Assembly: GCA_903917705.1 (NCBI GenBank)
Contig: CAIXBQ010000060.1
Span: forward strand, 1 to 45,649
DNA from: an uncultured Verrucomicrobia subdivision 3 bacterium
GTDB taxonomy: Bacteria; Verrucomicrobiota; Verrucomicrobiia; Limisphaerales; UBA11358
Length of the DNA stretch: 45,649 bases
Direction of reading: 5' to 3'
The notes beneath the pieces were generated by a model. That model saw nothing but the letters and a program-made list of their open reading frames with translations. It had not been told where the DNA came from and made no database searches. The translations under genes were made by a program, and so were the position numbers. This document shows positions 27,309 to 35,385 of the stretch, in pieces; the first letter of the stretch is position 1; each line of letters starts with the position of its first letter.

Positions 27309-27839
27309 GTGAAATTCCTTTCCCTCTTTGCCCTGGGCCTGCTGCTGGGGGCCGGGTGCGCTGTGGCGGATGTGGCCAAGGCCCGGCATTTCGACAACCT
27401 GGCGGTGGTGGGCGCGCCGCCGTTTGCGGAGCAGGTGGTTCAGGCTTTGACGCTGCTCCGGGCCAAGTCGCCGGCCGGTTACGCGGTGGTGACGAATTAT
27501 GTGGGCGTCATCCAGCAGGACGAGCATAGCGGCATGCACGCGGAGCGCCAGCCGCCGGTCTTTCAGCTCAATGACCGGTCGGCGTTTTATTCCGTGACCT
27601 GGTGCGCGGGGGTGATCGCGCATGACGCCGTCCATTCCAAGCTGTATCACGAATACCGGTCGGCCCACGCCGGCCCGGTGCCGGACGATGTCTGGACGGG
27701 CCATGCGGCGGAACGGGTCTGCCTGGACCAGCAGTTGCGGGTGTTGAAGGAGATCGGCGCCCCGGCCCGGGAAATCGATTATTTCAAGACGCTCACGCCG
27801 GATTACGCGGATGTCCCCTACCAGAAACGGAACTGGTGA
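27309..27839 (+). CDS. Small secreted protein with HDxxH motif, function unknown
   Basis: The likely start is GTG at 27309, giving 176 residues with a signal peptide (MKFLSLFALGLLLGAGCAVA). The cysteine could be a lipid-attachment site, although the preceding residues (GAG) are atypical. The core contains FYSVTWCAGVIAHDAVHSKL and YHEYR, then GHAAERVCLDQQLRVL. HDAVH with a nearby Glu resembles a zinc-protease site in which the usual HE is HD, but I cannot assign a family. The preceding 286 bp (27023-27308) shows no gene. It is followed by the long heptamer region downstream of parE. Confidence 0.6.
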   Translation: MKFLSLFALGLLLGAGCAVADVAKARHFDNLAVVGAPPFAEQVVQALTLLRAKSPAGYAVVTNYVGVIQQDEHSGMHAERQPPVFQLNDRSAFYSVTWCAGVIAHDAVHSKLYHEYRSAHAGPVPDDVWTGHAAERVCLDQQLRVLKEIGAPAREIDYFKTLTPDYADVPYQKRNW

Positions 27840-27859
27840 TTGCGGACGGTCCTTGCGGC

Positions 27860-28228
27860 CAGTCCTTTCAGGTCTCCGGTCTCAAGTCTCATCCCTAAAT
27901 TTTGGGTCCGTGGTCAGTGGTCCCGCATTTGCTGCCAACTGCCAACTGACGTCTGCCAACTCTTTATATTTCCGCTATGCCTCGATTGCCAGATTTCTGC
28001 TTTCTGCTTTCTACTTTCAAAATTTCAGCTTTGCTTTGGTGTTCTTGGTGCCTTGGTGGTTAAATTCCCGCCTCCCGCCCCGACTCAAAACTCAAAATTC
28101 AAAACTCACAATTGCTCGTGGTCCGTGGACCACAGTCCGTGTTGCCCGCGTTCGCTGCCAACTGCCAACTGACGACTGCCAACTCTTTATATTTCCGCTT
28201 TCCGCTTTCCGCCTTCCGCTTTTCTGGC
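27860..28228. repeat. Long heptanucleotide repeat region downstream of parE
   Basis: Successive blocks keep a 7-bp period while changing unit: GGTCTCC/GGTCTCA, TCCGTGG/TCAGTGG/TCCCGCA, CCAACTG, TTTCTGC, TTGGTGC, TCAAAAC/TCAAAAT, then again TCCGTGG, CCAACTG and TTTCCGC. A 46-bp core ending in TTATATTTCCGCT occurs twice here (27931-27976 and 28154-28199) and once at 17471-17516. There is no gene. It lies between two converging genes and may serve as a transcription-end or chromosome-structure element. Confidence 0.75.
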
Positions 28229-30076
28229 TCATTCTTCCACCGGCACGACGAGCTGGTCCATGATGTAATCTTTCCGCTCGGGGGTGTTCTTGCCCATGTA
28301 GAAGTCGAAGATGGGCCCGGATTCGGCGCGCGGGGCGTATTCCACGCGGCTGGTCCGCATTTCCTTGCCGATGAACTGGGCGAATTCCTTGGGGCTGATC
28401 TCGCCGAGGCCCTTGAACCGGGTGATCTCGGGCTTGCCGCCCAGCTTGGCGGACGCGGCGTCGCGCTCGGCTTCGCTGTAGCAGTAGATGGTCTCGGCCT
28501 TGTTGCGCACGCGGAAGAGCGGGGTCTCGAGCACATGCACATGGCCGTCGTGGACGAGCGCCTCGAAGAACTTGAAGAAGTAGGTGATCATCAGGTTGCG
28601 GATGTGCATGCCGTCCACGTCGGCGTCGGTGGCGAGGATGACCTTGTCGTAGCGCAGGCCCTCGGTGTTGTCCTCCACGTTGAGGGACTGCATGAGGTTG
28701 TACATCTCGTCGTTCTTGTACATGACGTCGCGCTTGAGGTCCCAGACGTTGAGGGGCTTGCCCTTGAGCACGAAGACGGCCTGGTTGTTGACGTCGCGGC
28801 AGCTGGTGATGGAGCCGGCGGCGGACTGGCCCTCGCAGATGAAGACCATGGTGCCCTTGCCCTTTTCCTTCTTCTTGTCGAAATGGTTCTTGCAGTCCTT
28901 GAGCTGGGGGATGCGCAGGGTGATGGCCTTGGCGCGCTCGCGGGCGAGCTTCTTGACGTTCTGGAGCTCCTTGCGCAGGTCCTGGGTGTCCTTGACCTTG
29001 GCCATGATGGTCTCGGCGATCTGCTTGTTGCGCTGGAAGAAGTGGAGCAGTTCCTCGCGGACGTTGTTGACCAGCTCGGTGCGGATCTCGGTGTTGCCGA
29101 GCTTGTTCTTGGTCTGCGACTCGAAGACGGGGTCCTTCAGGCGGATGGCCACGGCGCCGACCATGCATTCGCGCACGTCGTCGCCCTCGAACTTGGTGTT
29201 GCCGTATTCGTTGACGGCCTTGAGCAGGCCTTCGCGGAAGGCGCTGAGGTGGGTGCCGCCGTCGCTGGTGTACTGGCCGTTGACGAAGGAATAAAAGGTC
29301 TCGCCGTAGCGGGAGTTGCTGTGGGTGAAGCAGAACTCGAGGGTCTTGCCGGCGTAATGCAGGGGCGGATAGATGGGCTCGCTGCCGTCGCTGGCGAGGT
29401 CTTCCATGACGAGGTCCATCAGGCCGTGGCGGGATTGGAACACCTTCGGCTCGGCCAGCTCGGGCGTCTGGAGGATGAGCTTGAGGCCGGTGTTGAGATA
29501 GCTGTAATGGCGCAGCCGGCGCTCGATGAATTCCAGGCGGTAGGCGCTCTCCTTGAAGATGTCGGGGTCGGGCTCGAATTCGATGAGGGTGCCGTTGGGC
29601 TCCTTGGTCTTGCCGGCGTCCTCTTTTTTCAGCTTGCCGATCTTGAAGCTGGCCTCGGCATATTCGCCGTCGCGATGGCTGCGGACGAAGAAGTTCTTGG
29701 AGAGGGCGTTGACGGCCTTGGTGCCGACGCCGTTCAGGCCGACGCTGAACTGGAAGACTTCGTCGTTGTATTTGGCGCCGGTGTTGATCTTGGAAACGCA
29801 GTCCACCACCTTGCCCAGGGGGATGCCGCGGCCGTAGTCGCGCACGGCCACGCGGTTGCCCTCGATGTTGATGGCGACCTCCTTGCCGTGGCCCATGATG
29901 TATTCGTCGATGGCGTTGTCCACGACCTCCTTCAGCAGGACGTAGCAGCCGTCGTCGGGATGCGCGCCGGTGCCGATGCGGCCGATGTACATGCCGGTGC
30001 GGAGCCGGATGTGCTCCAGCGAGGACAGGGTCTTGATCTTGCTCTCGTCGTAAACGGGTGTCGGTTTTTCAGCCAT
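28229..30076 (-). CDS. parE: DNA topoisomerase IV subunit B (ParE)
   Basis: This 615-residue protein is the ATPase partner of ParC. The GHKL ATP site is visible as EVVDNAIDEY and RDYGRGIPLG in the first 100 residues, followed by VGLNGVGTKAVNALS. The transducer region carries QTKNKLGN. The TOPRIM domain has the catalytic glutamate in FICEGQSAAGS and the metal-binding ATDADVDGMHIR. The usual EGDSA word is EGQSA here, which keeps the essential Glu. The length is that of ParE rather than of the longer Gram-negative GyrB. The last codons LVVPVEE are duplicated at 17626-17649. The upstream acyl-carrier-like gene is on the same strand 84 bp away. Confidence 0.95.
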   Translation of the reverse strand: MAEKPTPVYDESKIKTLSSLEHIRLRTGMYIGRIGTGAHPDDGCYVLLKEVVDNAIDEYIMGHGKEVAINIEGNRVAVRDYGRGIPLGKVVDCVSKINTGAKYNDEVFQFSVGLNGVGTKAVNALSKNFFVRSHRDGEYAEASFKIGKLKKEDAGKTKEPNGTLIEFEPDPDIFKESAYRLEFIERRLRHYSYLNTGLKLILQTPELAEPKVFQSRHGLMDLVMEDLASDGSEPIYPPLHYAGKTLEFCFTHSNSRYGETFYSFVNGQYTSDGGTHLSAFREGLLKAVNEYGNTKFEGDDVRECMVGAVAIRLKDPVFESQTKNKLGNTEIRTELVNNVREELLHFFQRNKQIAETIMAKVKDTQDLRKELQNVKKLARERAKAITLRIPQLKDCKNHFDKKKEKGKGTMVFICEGQSAAGSITSCRDVNNQAVFVLKGKPLNVWDLKRDVMYKNDEMYNLMQSLNVEDNTEGLRYDKVILATDADVDGMHIRNLMITYFFKFFEALVHDGHVHVLETPLFRVRNKAETIYCYSEAERDAASAKLGGKPEITRFKGLGEISPKEFAQFIGKEMRTSRVEYAPRAESGPIFDFYMGKNTPERKDYIMDQLVVPVEE

Positions 30077-30160
30077 AGAAATTGTGCGGGGCAGAATCTA
30101 GTCGAAGCGCGGAAAATTAAAATGCGAAAGTGCGGCGCGGGGGGAAAAAGAATTTATCCG

Positions 30161-30892
30161 TCAGCCCAGGCCCAGGTCTTTTATAAACTCCGCGTCTTCG
30201 CGGTATGCTTTTTCGCAGTCGAGATGCTCAAGGACGATCTCCTTCACGATGGCCGAGACCTGTTCGCGGCTCCACTGGCCCGGCGGGGCTTTGACCACCT
30301 CGGGCGCGTTGGCCATGATCCACCGCGAAAGATCGCCCACGAATTTCAGATGCGGCCGGAATTCCCGCCGGGCCGGGCGGGTCAGAAAAAAGGCCAGCCA
30401 GCCAAATGCAGCCATGAACACGATGGCGGCGATCACCGGCGAGGCGGTTATGAAATGGATCAGCAGCGATGTCGAAGTCACCGGATGCCGGTGCAAAAAA
30501 CCGCCCGTGGCGATGCCGCCGATGAAAGTCATGGCGAGAATGGTGTTTAGCAGCCAATCCGGGCGAACCAGCTCGATGGTTTTGTGGATGCCGATGGCGT
30601 CAAGCAATTGCCCCAGTCGTTCGCGCCGGTCTTTTCGGGGAAACAACTCCGCCAGCGCCAGCTCCGGCCGGATTTGATAGCGCTTCCAGCCCGACTGCCG
30701 CATCAGCGCCGCCCGCAGCCGGTGAAAGGCGCGCTGTGTCAGGCAGGCCGCCTCGCCTGTCCGTCCGACCTTGCTCAGGATCAGGTCAATCAGCCGGCCC
30801 GGGGTGACGGTTTGTTCCGCCTCCGCATCTTCAATGGCGATGTCAAAACGTTCTTCCACCGCCATGACGATTTCAACGCCTTCAAGTCCCAT
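30161..30892 (-). CDS. Acyl-carrier-like protein fused to a two-helix membrane segment
   Basis: From ATG at 30892 the protein has 243 residues. The N-terminal 60 residues look like the second half of an acyl-carrier fold (MGLEGVEIVMAVEERFDIAI then EDAEAEQTVTPGRLIDLILS), but the DSL motif with the phosphopantetheine serine is replaced by MGLEG, so it probably cannot be charged. Two hydrophobic helices follow (LLNTILAMTFIGGIATGGFL and LIHFITASPVIAAIVFMAAF). The C-terminal half is soluble, with DLSRWIMANAP and SAIVKEIVLEHLDC. Similar proteins recur in Verrucomicrobia, but I know of no assigned role. The frame is open upstream but that part overlaps the sigma-54 regulatory region and is not preferred. 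Confidence 0.65.
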   Translation of the reverse strand: MGLEGVEIVMAVEERFDIAIEDAEAEQTVTPGRLIDLILSKVGRTGEAACLTQRAFHRLRAALMRQSGWKRYQIRPELALAELFPRKDRRERLGQLLDAIGIHKTIELVRPDWLLNTILAMTFIGGIATGGFLHRHPVTSTSLLIHFITASPVIAAIVFMAAFGWLAFFLTRPARREFRPHLKFVGDLSRWIMANAPEVVKAPPGQWSREQVSAIVKEIVLEHLDCEKAYREDAEFIKDLGLG

Positions 30893-30940
30893 GAAATTCA
30901 GCTTGGGCCACCTCCCCGGCCAAGTCAAACGCGAAGCGGC

Positions 30941-30986
30941 TGCGCAAAATGTGCGCGCCTGGGTGGCGGTGCGCAGAGTTTGCGCG
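30941..30986. promoter_or_regulatory. Two dyads resembling sigma-54 activator sites
   Basis: GCGCA-AAATG-TGCGC (within 30941-30957) and GCGCA-GAGTT-TGCGC (within 30970-30986) are inverted repeats with the same 5-bp spacer, 29 bp apart centre to centre. The arrangement resembles NtrC-type sites (TGCACY-N5-RGTGCA). They lie 45-90 bp upstream of the -24 element. Activator binding is inferred from position and symmetry. Confidence 0.55.
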
Positions 30987-31029
30987 GGGCGTTTTGGTGA
31001 TTCATTGGGGAATCCACCATAAATCGATT

Positions 31030-31045
31030 GGCACGCTCCTTGCAT
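31030..31045 (+). promoter_or_regulatory. Sigma-54 (-24/-12) promoter
   Basis: TGGCACGCTCCTTGCA matches the sigma-54 consensus TGGCAC-N5-TTGCA, with exactly 12 bp between the GG (31031) and GC (31043) elements. Transcription should begin near 31055, leaving a leader of about 64 bases before ATG 31119. It would drive the glycine-rich protein and possibly the secretion genes behind it. Confidence 0.8.
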
Positions 31046-31118
31046 GGCATTATGGACAACCGAGGCGGCACTTGTGTGTCGTGCCGGACAACACAACCAA
31101 ATAAATAGGAGAAATTAA

Positions 31119-31724
31119 ATGAAACTGAATCGAATCATCACGCTGTGCGCGGTGGCGGCCACTCTGGCTATGAGTGCGACTTGCTTGCTGGCACAGGACA
31201 ACGGCAACGGCGGTCAACCCGGTCAGGGCGGCCAGGGTGGTCAGCGCGGTCAGCGCGGCCAGCGCGGCGGGCCCGGCGGCGGCGGAAATTTTGACCCGGC
31301 GCAATTCCAGCAACGCATGATGGACCGCGTTCAGGAACAGCTCGGCTTCACCAACGACACCGAATGGGATGCCGTGAAACCCCTCGTGCAAAAGGTCATG
31401 GACGCCCGCATGTCGGTCGGCGTGGGTGGCATGGGCCGGATGTTCGGCGGCGGCCGCACCCGCGGCGGCAACACCGGCGACCAGGCCGGCGGCAATAACA
31501 ACCGCGGCGGCGGAATGTTCGGCCAGACCAGCCCGGAACAGGAAGCCTTGCAGAAGGCGATCGACGACAATGCGCCGTCCTCGCAGATCAAGGACTTGCT
31601 CGCGAAATACAAGGCCGTGCAAAAGGCCAAGCAGGCCAAGCTCGAAGCCGCCCAGGCCGACCTCAAAAAGGTTTTGACCACCAAGCAGGAGGCGCAGGCT
31701 TACCTGCTCAGCCTGGTGAACTGA
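31119..31724 (+). CDS. Small glycine-rich secreted protein heading the secretion locus
   Basis: This 201-residue protein has a clear Shine-Dalgarno (AGGAG, 31108-31112) and a signal peptide (MKLNRIITLCAVAATLAMSA ... LLAQ). Two Gly/Arg/Gln-rich low-complexity stretches (about 30-56 and 103-135) flank a helical segment (FDPAQFQQRMMDRVQEQLGF then WDAVKPLVQKVMDAR). The C-terminal helix ends KKVLTTKQEAQAYLLSLVN, vaguely like the LTxxQ motif of CpxP/Spy periplasmic chaperones. It is directly behind the sigma-54 promoter and 26 bp before gspE. It could be a periplasmic helper or a substrate of the secretion system; the family is not established. Confidence 0.8.
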   Translation: MKLNRIITLCAVAATLAMSATCLLAQDNGNGGQPGQGGQGGQRGQRGQRGGPGGGGNFDPAQFQQRMMDRVQEQLGFTNDTEWDAVKPLVQKVMDARMSVGVGGMGRMFGGGRTRGGNTGDQAGGNNNRGGGMFGQTSPEQEALQKAIDDNAPSSQIKDLLAKYKAVQKAKQAKLEAAQADLKKVLTTKQEAQAYLLSLVN

Positions 31725-31750
31725 ACCTTCAAAGCGAAAGCTGACGATTC

Positions 31751-33478
31751 ATGGCCGCCAATCCGGTTCAGGATTCTTCGACGAGGCAGTTGCTGGAACG
31801 CATGGTTGCGTCCCGGCAGCTGTCTCCGCTGGACGCCGGTGTGCTCGCGAAACTGAAGTTGTCTGGCGAAGAGGCGATTCTCCGCTGGCTCGCGAACGAA
31901 TACGGCCTCGGCTTCACGACCCTCGAAGACGTGGAGCCGGATCGTCAGCTGCTTTCCCTTTTCCCCGCGCGCATCCTGCTGAAGGAGGAGCTCCTGCCGC
32001 TCCAGCGCGTGAACGGCCACGTCGAGGTCGCGACGAGCCGCCTGTTTGCCACCCAGGGTTTTGACGCGCTCAAAACGCTGACCGGTTTGAACCTCAAGCC
32101 GGTGCTCGCCTCCACCGAGGCCATCCAGCGCGAGATCAAGAAGCGCCTGGGCGTCGGCGCCGACACCATCGGCACGCTCGACGAGGAGAAGACCATCCAG
32201 GTCGTTGACGAAAACGCCGAGGACACCAATCTCGACTCCGGCGAGGAGGACGAGGCGTCCATCATCCGCTTCGTCAACCAGGTTTTGAAGGACGCCATCG
32301 AGCTGCGGGCGTCGGACATCCACCTCGAACCGTTCGAGGACGAATTTAAAATCCGCTATCGCATTGACGGCGAGCTGCAGGACACCGCCGTGCCGCCCCA
32401 GCTCAAGCAATTTCAGCCGGCCATCGTCTCGCGCATCAAGATCTTGAGCCATCTCAACATCGCGGAAAAACGCTTGCCGCAGGACGGCCGCATCAAGGTG
32501 CGCATTGACCAGGCCGAGGTCGATATCCGCGTTTCCATCATCCCCATGTTGCACGGCGAAGCGGTGGTCATGCGTTTGCTCCGGCAGAATTCCACGCTGC
32601 GCGGCCTGGGCGAGATTGGCATGAACACGCGCGAGCTGGAACATTTCCAGCACGTCCTCGGTCTGCCGCACGGCATCATCCTGGTCACCGGCCCGACCGG
32701 CTCCGGCAAGACCTCCACGCTTTACACCGCGCTGAACGAGATCAACGATTCCGTCCGCAAAATCATCACCGTGGAAGACCCGGTGGAATATCAGCTCAAG
32801 GGCGTCAACCAGATCCAGGTCAACGAAAAGTCCGGCCTGACCTTTGCGCGCGGCTTGCGCTCGATTTTGCGCCACGATCCGGACGTGATTCTCATCGGCG
32901 AAATCCGCGATGCCGAAACCGCGCAGATCGCGGTCCAGGCGTCGCTCACCGGCCACCTCGTTTTCTCCACGCTGCACACGAACGACGCCCCCGGCGCCCT
33001 CACGCGCCTGGTGGACATGGGGGTGGAGCCGTATCTCGTCGCCTCGTCCCTCGAGGCCGTGCTCGCCCAGCGCCTCGTCCGCGTGCTGTGCCCGCATTGC
33101 AAGCAGCCGGACGATTCCGCCCGCGCGCAATCCTTCAAGACCAAGCTCGGCATCGCGGCGGACAGGACGATTTACAAATCCGTCGGCTGTCGCGAGTGCC
33201 GCAACACCGGGTTCTTTGGCCGGCACGCGATCTTCGAGTGGATGGACACGGACGAGGAAATCCGCCAGTTGATCTTGAAATCGGCCTCCACGGATCAGAT
33301 CCGCAAGGCCGCCCGCGATGCCGGCATGCGCACGCTCGCCGAGGACGGCTGGCGGCTCGTTGCCGCCGGGGTCACCACGGTGGAGGAGGTTCTCAGCGTC
33401 ACGACGGCGAAGGAAGTCGAGAGCGCCACCAAAAATCAGGCCGGGGCTTCCGCCGCGAGCATCGCGGTGGCGAGATGA
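31751..33478 (+). CDS. gspE: Type II secretion/pilus assembly ATPase GspE
   Basis: This 575-residue hexameric ATPase powers pseudopilus assembly at the cytoplasmic face of the inner membrane. An N-terminal MshEN-like domain (about 8-150) precedes the core: LRASDIHLEPFEDEFKIRYR at about 182-201, Walker A GPTGSGKT at 314-321, the Asp box VEDPVEYQ, Walker B VILIGEIRD, and the His box HLVFSTLHTNDA. A zinc-binding pair of CxxC motifs is present (CPHC and CREC), as in GspE. It opens the structural genes of the secretion locus. Length and all key residues are normal. Confidence 0.96.
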   Translation: MAANPVQDSSTRQLLERMVASRQLSPLDAGVLAKLKLSGEEAILRWLANEYGLGFTTLEDVEPDRQLLSLFPARILLKEELLPLQRVNGHVEVATSRLFATQGFDALKTLTGLNLKPVLASTEAIQREIKKRLGVGADTIGTLDEEKTIQVVDENAEDTNLDSGEEDEASIIRFVNQVLKDAIELRASDIHLEPFEDEFKIRYRIDGELQDTAVPPQLKQFQPAIVSRIKILSHLNIAEKRLPQDGRIKVRIDQAEVDIRVSIIPMLHGEAVVMRLLRQNSTLRGLGEIGMNTRELEHFQHVLGLPHGIILVTGPTGSGKTSTLYTALNEINDSVRKIITVEDPVEYQLKGVNQIQVNEKSGLTFARGLRSILRHDPDVILIGEIRDAETAQIAVQASLTGHLVFSTLHTNDAPGALTRLVDMGVEPYLVASSLEAVLAQRLVRVLCPHCKQPDDSARAQSFKTKLGIAADRTIYKSVGCRECRNTGFFGRHAIFEWMDTDEEIRQLILKSASTDQIRKAARDAGMRTLAEDGWRLVAAGVTTVEEVLSVTTAKEVESATKNQAGASAASIAVAR

Positions 33479-33482
33479 TATG

Positions 33483-33602
33483 AAGTCCGGAATCCAAAAT
33501 CTAAAGTCCCAAGTCCGCGCTTCCGGGGCGCGGGCGTCGCGTGATGGCGCGGCCGGCGGATCGGTTTCTGCCTTCCGCCTTCTGCCTTCTGCCTTCTGAA
33601 CC
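33483..33602. repeat. Heptamer tract between gspE and gspF
   Basis: Units AGTCCGG, AATCCAA, AATCTAA, AGTCCCA and AGTCCGC (33484-33518) and later GCCTTCC/GCCTTCT/GCCTTCT/GCCTTCT (33570-33597) keep a 7-bp period. They occupy almost the whole gap and end only a few bases before the gspF start, so no usual Shine-Dalgarno is visible. Confidence 0.7.
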
Positions 33603-34841
33603 ATGCCCACGTTTTCATACAAAGCCTTGCAGACCGACGGCAAAGTGGCCGAGGGCGTGCTGGAAGCTGCCGGCCGCCCGGACGCGCTGCGGCAGATGGA
33701 AACGCTCGGCCTGCGCCCGGTGAACCTGCTGGAGAAGAGTTCTGCGGCGGTCAAAAAAGGTTCGCCTGCGGCGGGTAGCCTCAACTTCAATTTCGCCTCC
33801 AAAAAGGTTTCCGCGAAGGAGTTGGAAAACTTCACGCGGCTGCTGTCCAGCCTGCTCGCGGCGGGCGTGCCGCTGAGCCGCGCCCTGGTCATTTTGCACA
33901 AGGAGGCGTCCGCGCCGGCGGCCAAGGCCAAGTGGAAGGAAATCCACGACCTCGTGGTGGACGGCATGTCGCTGGCGAACGCCATGGCCAAATCGCCGGA
34001 GACCTTTCCGCGCGTCTATGTGGCGATGGTCGAGGCGGGCGAAGCCGGCGGGTTTCTGGATGTGGTCCTTGCCCAGATCGCGGATTTTCAGACGCGCGAA
34101 AAGGAGCTGAAATCCAAGGTGCTCACGGCGATGATCTACCCGTGCATCCTGCTGTTTCTCGCGCTGGTGGTGCTGTCGGTGCTGCTGGTTTTCTTCATCC
34201 CGAAATTCCAGAAGGTTTTTGCCAGCGTGCACGGTTCGCTGCCGATGATCACGCAGCTCGTCATCGGCTTGAGCTATCTGGTGCGGTCGTATGGTTTCTT
34301 TGTTGTGCTGGGCATTGTCGCCATCGGGTTCCTCGTCCGCGCGTGGTTTGTCTCCGAAAAAGGCAAGCGCATGTGGGAGGGCATCGTTTTGAAATCGCCG
34401 CTCGTCGGCCCGCTCATCGCGCAGTTCGCCATGGCGCGCTTCTGCCGGATGCTCGGCACGCTGCTCGGCGCCGGCGTGCCGCTGGTGCAGGGCCTGAACG
34501 TTTCGCGCCGCTCCATCGGCAACCAGATTCTCGTGGACACCGTCGGCCAGTCCATCGAGCGCGTGCAGCAGGGCGGGCGGCTGGGCCAGAGCCTGGCGGA
34601 CTGTAAAATCCTGTTCTCGGGCTCGGTGCTGGAAATGATTTCCGTGGCGGAGGAGAGCGGCCGGCTCGACGTCGAGCTGGTGCGCGTCGCCGGGGTCACG
34701 GAATTCGACCTGGACCGGAATCTGAAGACCGCCGTGGCCTTCGCCGAACCGCTGATGCTGTTCCTCATCGCCGGCTTCATCGGCGTCATTTTCATCAGCA
34801 TGCTGCTGCCCATTTTCTCACTGCAGGATTACATCAAATAA
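33603..34841 (+). CDS. gspF: Type II secretion inner-membrane platform protein GspF
   Basis: This 412-residue polytopic protein is the platform that GspE acts on. After an N-terminal cytoplasmic region (PTFSYKALQTDGKVAEGVLE) two GspF domains follow: the first with FTRLLSSLLAAGVPLSRALV at about 78-97, the second with FCRMLGTLLGAGVPLVQGLN at about 280-299. Each is followed by a membrane segment, and helices are evident at LLFLALVVLSVLLVFFIP, SYGFFVVLGIVAIGFLV and LFLIAGFIGVIFISMLLP. Size and layout are normal. It follows gspE across a heptamer-repeat gap. Confidence 0.95.
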   Translation: MPTFSYKALQTDGKVAEGVLEAAGRPDALRQMETLGLRPVNLLEKSSAAVKKGSPAAGSLNFNFASKKVSAKELENFTRLLSSLLAAGVPLSRALVILHKEASAPAAKAKWKEIHDLVVDGMSLANAMAKSPETFPRVYVAMVEAGEAGGFLDVVLAQIADFQTREKELKSKVLTAMIYPCILLFLALVVLSVLLVFFIPKFQKVFASVHGSLPMITQLVIGLSYLVRSYGFFVVLGIVAIGFLVRAWFVSEKGKRMWEGIVLKSPLVGPLIAQFAMARFCRMLGTLLGAGVPLVQGLNVSRRSIGNQILVDTVGQSIERVQQGGRLGQSLADCKILFSGSVLEMISVAEESGRLDVELVRVAGVTEFDLDRNLKTAVAFAEPLMLFLIAGFIGVIFISMLLPIFSLQDYIK

Positions 34842-34854
34842 AATTGGAAATTTT

Positions 34855-35289
34855 ATGAAAATCAAAATCAAAAAAATCGCCGTTCATAGCCCGAAACTGA
34901 GCCGCGCGTTCACCCTCGTGGAAATGCTGCTGGTGGTCACCATCATCGGCATTCTCGCCGCGCTCGTCATCCCGAAAATCGTGGGCCGCAGCGAGCAGGC
35001 CCGCCGGACGGCCGCCGGTGCCGACATCACTTCCATCAAGACCGCGCTCGAAGCGTTCGAGGTGGACAACGGTTTTTTCCCGAAGGCCATCCTGGACTTG
35101 GTGAATGCGCCGAACAACGCCAAGAACTGGCATGGGCCGTATCTGGATAAGGTTCCGCAGGATCCGTGGGGCAATAATTATATCTATTATTTCCCCGGCA
35201 AGCACAACGCGAGTTCCTTTGATGTGCTGTCGGTCGGGCCGGACGGCAAGGAAGGCACGGACGATGACGTTGGCAACTGGTCGAAGTGA
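34855..35289 (+). CDS. gspG: Major pseudopilin GspG
   Basis: This 144-residue pseudopilin has a basic leader and the cleavage/helix region AFTLVEMLLVVTIIGILAAL with Glu at +5. The globular part shows the major-pseudopilin layout DNGFFPKAILDLVNAP, GPYLDKVPQDPWGNNYIYYF and the calcium-site ending FDVLSVGPDGKEGTDDDVGN. After cleavage it polymerises into the pseudopilus. It starts 13 bp after gspF and ends directly against gspH. Confidence 0.95.
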   Translation: MKIKIKKIAVHSPKLSRAFTLVEMLLVVTIIGILAALVIPKIVGRSEQARRTAAGADITSIKTALEAFEVDNGFFPKAILDLVNAPNNAKNWHGPYLDKVPQDPWGNNYIYYFPGKHNASSFDVLSVGPDGKEGTDDDVGNWSK

Positions 35290-35385
35290 ATGAAATTGCG
35301 AATTGCGAATTGCGAATTGCGAATACCACCAACACGTCGGACCGGTGGCGATTCGTCGTTTGAAATTCGAAATTCGAAATTCGGT
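35287..35385. repeat. Heptamer repeats inside the gspH start
   Basis: GAATTGC occurs three times in tandem with flanking partial units (35293-35320), and GAAATTC about three times (35361-35383). The units lie in frame within codons 1-32 of gspH. No stop codon arises from either unit in any frame of this strand. Confidence 0.8.

Noticed and set aside
27860..28228. Possible CRISPR array
   Set aside because: The repeated words are 7-bp degenerate units and a 46-bp core in two copies, without regularly spaced identical repeats, unique spacers or cas genes.
28112..30550. Open frame of about 810 codons on the plus strand across parE
   Set aside because: Antisense to parE; Val/Leu/Asp/Ala-rich with no recognisable domain.
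31700..33991. Open frame of about 760 codons on the minus strand across gspE
   Set aside because: Antisense to gspE, whose Walker and zinc motifs are intact.
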